Assembly: GCA_900323505.1 (NCBI GenBank)
Contig: OOIN01000001.1
Location: 372,001-436,000 of the forward strand
DNA from: Ustilago trichophora
Taxonomy: Eukaryota; Basidiomycota; Ustilaginomycetes; Ustilaginales; Ustilaginaceae
Direction: 5' to 3'
DNA length: 64,000 nucleotides
Part shown: in pieces, positions 1 to 9,693 of the stretch
Layout of the letters: every line of letters begins with the position of its first letter
How positions within the stretch are numbered: position 1 is the stretch's first letter
Notes under the pieces: generated by a model
The model's input: the letters and a program-made list of their open reading frames with translations, nothing else
What the model was told of the DNA's origin: nothing
Databases searched by the model: none
Translations under genes and position numbers: made by a program

Positions 1-193
1 CGTTGCTACAATGAGTCCGTGCAAACCGCTTAATCGGTGCGCAGGACATGTACGATAATAACATTAGAACGATACATCCATGCGCTACTACATCTGAGTT
101 GATTCATCAAGCTCTTGCAACATGAAGCAAGCTGAACAGTTATAGACCCGAACGAGGGAACTGTGCAGGCTTTCCGGCTTCTGGCTCGGCTAG

Positions 194-1456
194 TCAAGCA
201 CCATCGATAGTGATGATGATCTTTCCGACATTTTTGTTGGCCTCCATCTCGTCGTGGGCCTCCTTGATGTCCTTCCATGAGTAGACCTTGTGAATGACGA
301 GCTTGCTTCCTTCCTTATGGTCAGCGTCTCTTGCGCCAGAGATGAGTCGCTCAAGGCCTTTCTCCCTGACGAAGCCCTGGACGAGATCGCTTTGGTACTC
401 AACGGTGCGCGAGCGGAGGGTGGAGCCTTCGATTCGAAGACGCTTGAACAGAATCTGGGCAATGACGGTCTCCTTGATCTTTGCACCGCCCATGAAGGCG
501 AGCATAATCATGCGGCCGTCGCGCTTAAGGCTCTGAAGGTTTCCATTGAAGTAGGGCGCGCCAATGAAATCAACAATGACATCGACCGAGCCGGCGGGCC
601 CTTTGGCGCCGGTGTGCTTGGCCAGCTCCTCTGCCCAGTCGCTAGCCTTGTAGTTGAATCCCTTATCCGCGCCAATGTCCTGGCAGAAGTTGATCTTCTC
701 TTCGCTTCCGGCGGTAATGTAGATCTTGCCAGCACCGAAGGCACGCGCAAGCTGAATCGCAGCCAGTCCCACACCCGATGCACCGGCGTGAATCAAGACA
801 TCCTCACCCTTCTTGAGATCACCGATCACGCGCAGAGCCTGGAAGGCAGTGAGATAGTTCTCTGGGATTGCGGCCGCTTGAACCCAGTCCAGTTCGCTGG
901 GCTTTTCCAAGATCATACGAGAGGGGACCTTGATGTACTCGGCATAAGCACCGCCGACAGCGAGGCCAAAGACTTCCTGGCCCACTTTCCATTGAATATC
1001 TTGGAGATTTTTAGTGCCGACGATGTGACCCGAGAATTCAACACCCATGATCTGCGGCGCATGGGGAGGGAGAGGGTAGTTGCCTTCTCTCTGCATGATG
1101 TCCATGCGGTTCAGACCGAAGGCTTTGATCTTGACGAGAACCTCATCGTCGCCAAGCTCGGGAACGGGCGCTTCGCCGAGATAGAGGTTCGACGAAGGTC
1201 CTTTGCCATCTTTGACCAAGATGGCCTTCATCTGAGAGGGAACATCGGCTGAAGACATCTTGCGCAGTTGACAACCGAGCACAGTGTTGAGAGCGAAAGC
1301 TTTCGGGATCGAGCTGGGACGAAGGTTTCGGGAGTGACCTGTAGCAAAAGATGCTTGGGTGAAGGCACGAGACGAAGCTGCACCGATCGATGAAGAGGAT
1401 TTGACGAGGGAAGAGAAAAGAGACCTTGGGATGGCGCGAGGGAGAATAGCTGACAT
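194..1456 (-). CDS. NADPH:quinone oxidoreductase (PIG3/zeta-crystallin-like, MDR family), probably mitochondrial
   Basis: A 420-residue medium-chain dehydrogenase/reductase, expected to reduce quinones with NADPH. The C-terminal ~345 residues match the quinone oxidoreductase group: a GroES-like N domain with NRMDIMQREGNYP, then the nucleotide loop HAGASGVGLAAIQLA (glycines at about residues 225-230). No structural zinc cysteine cluster is visible, as expected for this zinc-independent branch. The first ~65 residues are rich in Ser, Arg and Ala and lack acidic residues, which looks like a mitochondrial presequence. Two internal Met codons (residues 67 and 76) sit exactly where bacterial-length homologues begin. 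The upstream frame is open only from a GTG, so the ATG at 1456 is taken as start. A strong GTAAGT lies upstream on this strand and suggests a 5' UTR intron. Family is certain; substrate and localisation are inferred. Confidence 0.9.
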   Translation of the reverse strand: MSAILPRAIPRSLFSSLVKSSSSIGAASSRAFTQASFATGHSRNLRPSSIPKAFALNTVLGCQLRKMSSADVPSQMKAILVKDGKGPSSNLYLGEAPVPELGDDEVLVKIKAFGLNRMDIMQREGNYPLPPHAPQIMGVEFSGHIVGTKNLQDIQWKVGQEVFGLAVGGAYAEYIKVPSRMILEKPSELDWVQAAAIPENYLTAFQALRVIGDLKKGEDVLIHAGASGVGLAAIQLARAFGAGKIYITAGSEEKINFCQDIGADKGFNYKASDWAEELAKHTGAKGPAGSVDVIVDFIGAPYFNGNLQSLKRDGRMIMLAFMGGAKIKETVIAQILFKRLRIEGSTLRSRTVEYQSDLVQGFVREKGLERLISGARDADHKEGSKLVIHKVYSWKDIKEAHDEMEANKNVGKIIITIDGA

Positions 1457-1457
1457 G

Positions 1458-1640
1458 CTGTTGTGACGCAACACCTCAAGCCCGAGAAATTTCGGTTATG
1501 GACCGGCTATGATTCGAATCTCCGGGCTACATTACCGTTCGTGAAGCAACTTGAAGGTCAGTCCGGCTTCCTTTGTGCGGATTCCAAGCATCAAGTAACA
1601 GCTTCTGGAGAGCGTGGAGATGATACTTACTTGCAGAGCT
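1458..1640 (-). promoter_or_regulatory. Probable 5' UTR with an intron of the oxidoreductase gene
   Basis: A perfect GTAAGT donor lies at 1630-1625 on the minus strand, with a CTGAC branch-like element at 1561-1557. Possible acceptors are a TAG about 30 nt further on and a CAACAG that ends one base before the ATG at 1456. No coding frame runs through the segment, so the intron would be in the leader. It could influence start choice between the presequence and the short form. The acceptor cannot be decided from sequence alone. Confidence 0.4.
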
Positions 1641-2854
1641 GTTGTGTGAGATGTGATTGTGTGTAAGGTTGGAAGCTTGGTATCGGCGACCAAAGTGCTC
1701 GGGGCAACCGGCGGCCAAGCAGTGTGAGTGAGCACAGACGTTTTCGATCTTCTCCACATCGCAGATCTAACATCTTCGGTAGCTGAAGTTTGTTCAGGTT
1801 GTTGGTCTAACAGCTCCCCCGAAATTTTTGTCTCAACGACCTCGCCGCTCCCCTGAACAGCGTCACCACAGATGCGAGCTCATCGCCATACTGACAACGA
1901 GGCCATGACTACCGACTAGGCTACAGATGTGAGATTATCTTGATGCAATATGCAAAGAATCACGATGCAGCATCAAGTACCCATGTGTTCTAAGTTGATC
2001 GACCGCTCGCAAGATGTCTTGCAGCTTGATTCACCTGTCATGATGCTAAACAGCTATGATTGCGATTACTTTCCCGACTACTTATTGCGAGCACATGCCA
2101 GCTGATTCTTGAGCAAGGACAGCAAGAAGGATCTGGTGTCTGCTTAACGAGCTCGTCGAGCAAGGTTGCAGTCGCACAACATGCACGCTTGAGTTACCCT
2201 ACAAGAGTGCAACCGCATTAAGCTCAGCAAGGACGGGATCGTCTTTCCGAATCATATTGGTTCTTTCATAGGACTAGCGAGCGACATGCTGACAAATGGC
2301 AAACAGCTATACTGCACATGCGAGCTTGCATCACATGTGTCGAAATGTAAAATGATGCCAAACAAGAAAGTCGCAGAAGGCGTCAAGCAACAGTGTCTGC
2401 CCAAAACCGAAAGCGTCCATCTAGAAAAGTGCTTCTTCGGATATCGGACGAAGGAGAAGCTCGGAAAAACACGCCAAACAGCTGGGATGTTGGATGGATA
2501 CTCAACCGAGTTTGCTTGACAAAGAAACCATGCTGAGCGTTGTTTGATACTCCGCAAAACAGGCGTCCAGACCGACCCATCGACATGTCGATGTTAGAGC
2601 CCAAGTTGGCTTGTCGTCTTCTGTCGAGATCCGGATCGAGAAAGAGTTTGAGGGACGAGTGACACGCGAAATGCAGGCATCAGCACGCCGCGAAAAGAGC
2701 TCAGAGAAACGGGTTGGAAAAGTTGACTTTGACTTTGGGCTGCAGTGTGTGGAATTTTGTGAGTCCAAACTCAGAGCCGAGAGGGGCGGGCGTGAGTTTT
2801 CATTCTTTTGCCGCCCACTGAATTTCGAATGAAAATGTCATACAGTACAGTACA
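1641..2854. other. Intergenic, no gene seen
   Basis: Only short ORFs in several frames with no recognisable protein. The base composition is less GC-rich than the neighbouring genes. It includes the upstream region of the minus-strand oxidoreductase gene. Confidence 0.6.
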
Positions 2855-2856
2855 TA

Positions 2857-3650
2857 CAGTCGCGTCCAAAACTGTCCCATAATTTTGTTCTGAGCCGAAT
2901 ATCAATGAGGCTCCACACCAGTCATTTTTACAAATCTAAGCCTCCTCACAAGAATGATCACCACCATAATGTCAATATTTTGCTAGCTCATATCTAACAC
3001 CTGGATGTGATAGATGCTATCCATAGCTACAACTTCCTCACCAACAAAAAAAATAGTTTAGTCTTGGTTATTGAACGGGAACAGCATCAAGATAGCCTTA
3101 AATTGGGGTCAAAAATTTTGTGAAATTCAACTGCACAGCGCAGTATTGCGAAAAAACACCCCCTTCACAAGAATGGAAATCACACTATGATCAATGTTGC
3201 AGCTCACTTGCACCATTCATGGTGTGCGTAGCTGGTATGTATAGCTACAACTTTCTCACCAACATATAGGCAAGTGTCTGCTGACATTGAGGAGAAAAAG
3301 GCAGTATAAGGAAGGGTATCTTCAAATTTTCGAATTGAAATTTCTAGAGACTGATAAAGTGCACAAATGCGCAAATTTTGGACTCAGATTTCCAAAAAAA
3401 GAGAGCCAATTCTGCTACAGCACAATAACTAAGACTAAACTCTTTTTTCTGTTGGTGAGCAAGTTGTAGCTATGGATAGCATCTATCACATCCAGGTTTT
3501 AGATATGAGCTAGTAAAATATTGACATTAAGGTGGTGATCATTCTTGTGTGATGTGGTGTTTCAGAGCTAATTGTGTGCTGTGCTGTTGGAAATTTTCAG
3601 AATTTGCAACTCAAATTTGGTAAGATATGGGGCAGTATTGGACGCGACTG
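2857..3650. mobile_element. Non-autonomous inverted-repeat transposon (Tc1/mariner-pogo type MITE-like element)
   Basis: The element starts CAGTCGCGTCCAAAACTG and ends with the inverted counterpart (CAGTATTGGACGCGACTG read on the plus strand). It is flanked on both sides by TA (2855-2856 and 3651-3652), the target duplication of Tc1/mariner/pogo elements. After diverged outer sequence the arms match again strongly: about 2943-3072 is an inverted copy of about 3420-3552, including a block ending in CTATCCATAGCTACAACTT. A third, weaker direct copy of the same block lies near 3165-3270. No ORF longer than 60 codons is present and no transposase motif is seen, so it cannot move by itself. It may be a MITE or a foldback derivative. 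Class assignment rests on the TA duplication and TIR form only. Confidence 0.75.
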
Positions 3651-3652
3651 TA

Positions 3653-5091
3653 CAAACAGGGAAACGTCAACCAACGCAAACAAACTTGTATCGAGCTTAA
3701 CCATTTCGAGGAGAAAAATAAAAATAAACATAAAAATAAATGTGGCTAGCTGCTGCTATGCAAAATCTCGCCTGATTTCTGGCAGACTTCGTGTCGGCCT
3801 TTGAGGTAAAACATGGCGGGACACGGCCACCCGCTCTCCCAGCTCGACATTGCTTACCGCCTCGAAGCGCTTCTACCTCGTCGAATCTCTGGTCGAGACT
3901 CATGTCTCAGGCGCTCACCTCGTCTAGAATCCCCCGAACACTGCTCTCGCGTCTCTCCTTTTTCCTTCCCGCCTCTGACGGCGGATGTTTTTCGTCTCCA
4001 AGCTCACGGCGCTGGGGAAAGCTGTCAGTGCCGTCCTCCGCTCCTACAAAATGGACAACTCCACCTCTCGCCAGAGTAGGTTTCACTGCATGCAGGCGTG
4101 ATGGTGAAGCTGATCAAGTCAATTAATTGTATTTGACTGGCCATGTGTCTCGGAAAGCTTGACTGCCGAGTAGGCCACACGGGCTATCTGCCCAGCGGCT
4201 GCCAGCCTCTTGTGATGTATAGTCGAGAGAGCGCTTGGGCAACCTTCGTCCCCCTTTGAATGTTCACTAGCCGCCGCCGTTCCGCAATCTCAACATGCTC
4301 TCTCTTCGGATTTCGCGCCTGTTTCTCTCCACGGCTTGGCAAGTTCTCCGCTCTCCCAAAACCTTTTGGTAGTTCGCTTGCGCCTAGCTCGTCGAACACC
4401 CTCCGCTCCCTGAGGATTCCCGATTGGCATTTGTCACGGGTGAGTGGTTGGAACAAGGTTGTTTATTATTCTATTTTCTTTTTTACCCTCGATTCTGATG
4501 CTCCCGTCGGCTGCTGCACTGCTGCTTGGCTTGAACGCTTCAGAGACATGTGTTTCACTACTCGACACATCCATCACATTCATACCCCGATTCTCCTGCT
4601 CCTCCTCCTCCTCTTCCCCCCTCCTCCTCCCTCACCTTGGACGACTCTGAGACCTTTTCGACATCCGCCGTGTACTGACCCCCACTAAACTCTGGAGCAT
4701 TCCGACTGCACCTGGGCTTGTACGTTTGAATAGCCCACAGCTTGGAGTCCGAAGCTCCGTCCACTGGCTCCGTCTGAATCCGGTTGATCGACACCATAAG
4801 GCACTTTCCGCGGATCTACAACCCAGCTTGTGCTACTGCTCTTCTGGACTCGCGCTCCCCATCTGAGTCATGGTCCGTTGATTGTGTCAGAACCAGTGCC
4901 AGCGGCCTCTAAGTCTCCGACCGTGTTCCTGTCGACGCCCTTGTCGCATCGGCTTCTTCTATATAATCCTGAGGTCCTTTGACATGCTGCGCCCAGCCCA
5001 ATTCTTCCGTCATCTGTTCTCTGACTTTACTCGACACCCTAACCATCATCGCCCTTGAAGCTTTGTGTTCTGCTGACACCCAGTCGCCAGC
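3653..5091. promoter_or_regulatory. Intergenic; upstream region of the Ser-rich gene with a TATA box
   Basis: No convincing gene; only short overlapping ORFs. A pyrimidine-rich stretch (CTCCTC repeats) lies near 4595-4640, and TATATAA occurs at 4960-4966, 126 bp before the ATG at 5092. This spacing fits a fungal core promoter. The distal part next to the transposon is AT-richer. Confidence 0.5.
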
Positions 5092-6318
5092 ATGTCGAGC
5101 TCATCTTCACTACTCTTCTCCGCCCTGCCGCCGATGTCGCCCTCGGGCTCGAGCTCGGCATCCTCTTCGTCTCGTAGCCCACCAGAGTACCGCAGGTCGT
5201 CGAATTTCTCGCACGCATCCATCTACTCGCGAGACAGTTGGTGCTCCACTGCTGACTCCGAAATCTCCACGTCCTCGACAACGCAAGGCCACGTCTCGCA
5301 TGACCAGGAGGCTTTCGAGCAGGTCGTGCTCGCCAGCATCGCCAACAACGCCATCTTTGGCTCCACTTCGCCACGCAAGAACCGCTCCGCCGGCATGCGT
5401 TCTTCGACAGAGTCTACACGCTCGTGGGCCTCTTCTATCTCCTCAGTGCGCTCTCCTCTGACACCTGACGCAGCTCTCTTCTCCCATCGCGAGCACGATG
5501 TGACCAAGACTCCCACCATGGCTTCCATCGCGCTGCCAGGGGTTGCCGAGGTGCCCGTTCTCAAGCGCCCTCACCTTTCTAGAATTGTATCGGACGAGGT
5601 TCAGTACATTGGCCGCTCGCTCGATGTCCCCATCTCGGAAGAGGGCCACCAGGAACGCACCGCTTGCATCAAGCGCTCTGCCTCCACCGCATCGAATTCT
5701 CGCAGCTCAGTCCGCAACTCGCGCTTCAGCACGTGGAACGGCAAGGACGGTCTCATGCTCGCCATGGATGAGCTTGAGCAGGAGCTCGCTCGCACCATGG
5801 CTACCCTCTCGACGTCTGCCAGCAACTCGCCTTCCTCGTCCATCTCCAAGGCCAGAGGCAAGGCTATGCGAAGGCCGCACACTGCCGACAAGGTCATGGC
5901 CCTTGGCTCGGCTAGCAGCTTCCCCACCGGGCTCGCTTATGGTGCAGGCTCTGCAAGCGCTGCTCCTGCTTCCCGCTCACGTTTCCAGCGAGAGTCGTGG
6001 ATGTCATCTCGCAGCGATGAGGACAGCTCCACCTACAATGGCAAGCCCATCCGCTTCTCTGCATCCGATCTCACCCTTCTCGCTGAGTCGGCGGAGCTCT
6101 CAAAGCGATCCAGTGTGCAGAGCATCTCCGAGCGACCAGTATCTCAGGTTTCCTCGACGAGCTCCAGCTCGAGTCGGGCTTGCCGAGCTGACTTTGACAG
6201 CCCTTCCGTGCCAGCTCTCGTCTTTGATGGTCGCTTCTCTGGCTCTTCCAGCTCGTCATCCGCCGATGGGTCCTTCCAAGAAGCCCCAAGCCGACCGGAC
6301 AGCTTCGTGACCGCCTGA
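5092..6318 (+). CDS. Serine-rich, probably disordered protein of unknown function
   Basis: The ATG-to-TGA frame gives 408 residues, dominated by Ser with Ala, Arg and Pro; no enzyme domain is recognised. The sequence has many SSS runs and basic-Ser patches (RRSSNF, KRSAST, SRFQRESW) that could be kinase sites, typical of signalling or polarity scaffolds, but no function can be given. A short predicted helix, MDELEQELARTMATL, occurs near residue 225. A TATA box lies 126 bp upstream. Odd feature: after the TGA at 6316-6318 the same frame continues without a stop for 105 codons to TAA 6634-6636, with Ser/Pro-rich composition like the rest. The annotated C-terminus may therefore be wrong (intron, readthrough or a mutated stop). 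The start is the first ATG after the TATA box. Confidence 0.7.
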   Translation: MSSSSSLLFSALPPMSPSGSSSASSSSRSPPEYRRSSNFSHASIYSRDSWCSTADSEISTSSTTQGHVSHDQEAFEQVVLASIANNAIFGSTSPRKNRSAGMRSSTESTRSWASSISSVRSPLTPDAALFSHREHDVTKTPTMASIALPGVAEVPVLKRPHLSRIVSDEVQYIGRSLDVPISEEGHQERTACIKRSASTASNSRSSVRNSRFSTWNGKDGLMLAMDELEQELARTMATLSTSASNSPSSSISKARGKAMRRPHTADKVMALGSASSFPTGLAYGAGSASAAPASRSRFQRESWMSSRSDEDSSTYNGKPIRFSASDLTLLAESAELSKRSSVQSISERPVSQVSSTSSSSSRACRADFDSPSVPALVFDGRFSGSSSSSSADGSFQEAPSRPDSFVTA

Positions 6319-6639
6319 ACCCACCACGTTCCCGCTCAGCGAAAGACCGTCTCCCGCCGCCCTGGCACTGCACGAGAATCGTCTGCCAAGCCATCAAGTG
6401 GAAGCTTCTACCTGCTATCAAAAGGCTCCCGCTCCTCGCCCTCTCTTGCAAGCGCCCCTCCTCACGAACCACTTCCTCCTCTTCCCAGCCTGCCTGCAGG
6501 ACTGAACCAGCTTCTCGCCGATGCTCCCTCCCCGCCGCCTCGTCCAGTTAAATCGAGCGCGAGAACTCCCACCTCGTCCCACCGAAACAGCCCTGTGCCC
6601 TTTTCGCACAAGGCTCTACCCCATCTGCCGTGCTAATTC

Positions 6640-7724
6640 ACATATACCACCATGCATCTTTTACACGCACTCACTTTTATTTTTACTAGCTAGAACATAA
6701 TTGCAAAGCATTCTCTCTTTCCTTTTTCTCTACGAGATACCTATAATTGTAACACCCTGGATAGATGCATCGCTGAGCTTGTCTCAGTCCCATAATACCA
6801 TTTAGTTGAAGCTGCTTTTTCGTACCAGTGTGCAACTGTAGGAGTCTGTGTGTCTCTCATTTAAGACTTTTGATGGTGAGGACGATTGAGCGGCGGCTAA
6901 CTAAGCTAGCCGAGTCAGAATCGTGGGAGAGAAAGGGCGTTCAGGGAATCAGTCAGCGTTCCTGCGTGGAAATCCCGAAGTGACAACAATAAAGAAGAGC
7001 AGATCTGATGATCCGTCGGTGAGCAGTTCCACTTCGGATGGTCACTAGGTTCACCGTTGCATTGGGCCTATCCTCAACGCCGATCTTAGTTTTCCCCTGT
7101 ACTGTACCACTTGATCCCCGTTGCGCTGCATGGCCAGCTTTTCAGCGATCCTCGATCGCACAGTGGTGGGAACATTTTGAGGATGGATGGGATTCAGGTA
7201 GGTCACTACTGGAAGCGCTTCGATTGGTGCATGTCGGATGCTACCAACCCGACGCAGCGATACAGTGTACTGTACTATGAACAACATTTCCCACTGGTTC
7301 AACCACAACGTTAGAACTCCGCAGCCTCATCGCCAAAGGGGGCAGGATGCGCTTGTCATGAAATTCCCTCACACAGAACCCTGTTTTGGTTTCTGAAACC
7401 AGACCCCTGCCGAAGCTTGCTCCCCAACTTTCAGCCCGAGCACAATGACCCTGCTTATTCTCACAATGTATGATCAGTTCAGATGGGGAGCAATAAGAAG
7501 GTGAAGGAGGCGATGGCGGATAACCTCTTCCGGTTCCGGTCTGACACCAGGATGCACTGCACTGCGCTGCAATGCAGAGTAGAAATCGGTTCAGCTGCAG
7601 AACGTCAGCGCTTGCTAAACCTAAGCGCTCATCCAGGAACAACCCGCAGTGTATCACTTTTCTGGACGAAATCCGAGACCTGTAGACCAGACTGCTGCAG
7701 AACCCTCTCTCTCTGCTTGATCTC
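6640..7724. other. Intergenic, no gene seen
   Basis: 3' flank of the Ser-rich gene, then non-coding sequence. Short ORFs on both strands have no family resemblance. Small imperfect palindromes built on GTACTGTAC-like words occur near 7100 and 7265. Confidence 0.55.
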
Positions 7725-8361
<637 letters not shown>

Positions 8362-9693
8362 CCCTCTTTCACTGACACCCTGGCGTAAGCCACACGAGGT
8401 GGACGGCTTCTGGACTTTGCCGCACTACAGGCAGATATTCGGATATCGGACCCAGTTTCCGCTTTGTTTGTACACACAAATGCTCTGTTTTTCCGTTGCA
8501 AAGAGAGTCGGCGAAAGCGCGAGGCGGACTACTTGGGTGGATGCGAAGAGTTGAGCTGGTGAATCAGAACCTTTCCAGGTCGATCTAGTCCCGGCTTCAA
8601 TCCGTTGAAGTACAAAAACAGCGACTGTTGAGGCACGGTCGAGGTTCGGTCATGCACAACGCGGTAGTACAATATTGGCAGTCAGCAAAAACGTCTTCTC
8701 GCGATCAAACAGTGCGATGGTGCAAAGAACAGACGCACAACTTACCATAAGGGAATGTGGGCGGGTGCCTGTTTGTGTGCGAGATCCGACCGGTCAACGA
8801 AAGAGATGGAAAACAAGAGACAAAGAGAGAGAGGGAGAGAGTCAGCAAGACAGTTTTGATGTCCGCTACAAACAGCAGCAGCGTGTGTTTGATGCGGAAC
8901 GGAATATCAACGCAGCAGTGTGCGACCAGAGATCCACAATTTACAGATAAAAGAGAGCGGGGCGCGAAAATCCACCGTGGAGCCGAGGTCGGAAATTGAG
9001 TCCTGTTCCGCCCACGCCCTTGTCGAAGAGCAAGTTCAGAAAAGTTTGGCGGCACAGAAGCCTCCTTCTTGTGTCTGCGTGCCTGGTCCGCCCTTCTTTG
9101 ATTCCCAACCAAGTTCCTGGCCCGCTTACTTGCCAGATCGACAGTGCGTTCAGAAGCGCCAGTTTGAGCTCCCAGTGCTGCTGTACTGCTGTACTGCTGT
9201 ACTGTACGTACTGCGGACCTCGAGAGGTGCCAAAGTGGCGGCAAGTCTCGACCCATACAGTGCGCGTTTGTTACCGAGACCATCCACTGCCGCCTCTTGC
9301 CGCAGAGTCCCTCGCCATGCGCTCATGCTTGGCATGGGCCAAATGGGGTTTCGCATTCTCCCCACGACCCAAACCGTCTTCCTCCAAGCGAGTGGCATGG
9401 CAGCTGCTTTTGACTTCCAGATCCGGTCCAGCCAAGCCACCTTACAAGAAAATAAGCCATGTTCCACTATAAACGCCGATAGCCCTATCCGCTGCCCGAT
9501 TGCTTTCTGATTGCCGCCCGTCACTGCTGACTGGCAGGCATATGATATGCAGTTTCGAGGCTATCGTAGATTGTGCACCATAACGCACATACCCGCCAGT
9601 CTGTCTCGCATAAACATGTCACCAACATACCCGCCACAAAGTTAATCTCAACCCCCGCTCAGCATGACAGCTGTGCTGCGCCCACAAGCCACC
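8362..9693. other. Intergenic, no gene seen
   Basis: No supported gene. Overlapping ORFs up to 196 codons on both strands are not family-like. A small CTGCTGTACTGCTGTACTG repeat occurs near 9178-9206. Confidence 0.5.

Noticed and set aside
1505..1540. GATTCGAATCTCC as a tRNA box B
   Set aside because: No box A, acceptor stem or T run at suitable distance on either strand.
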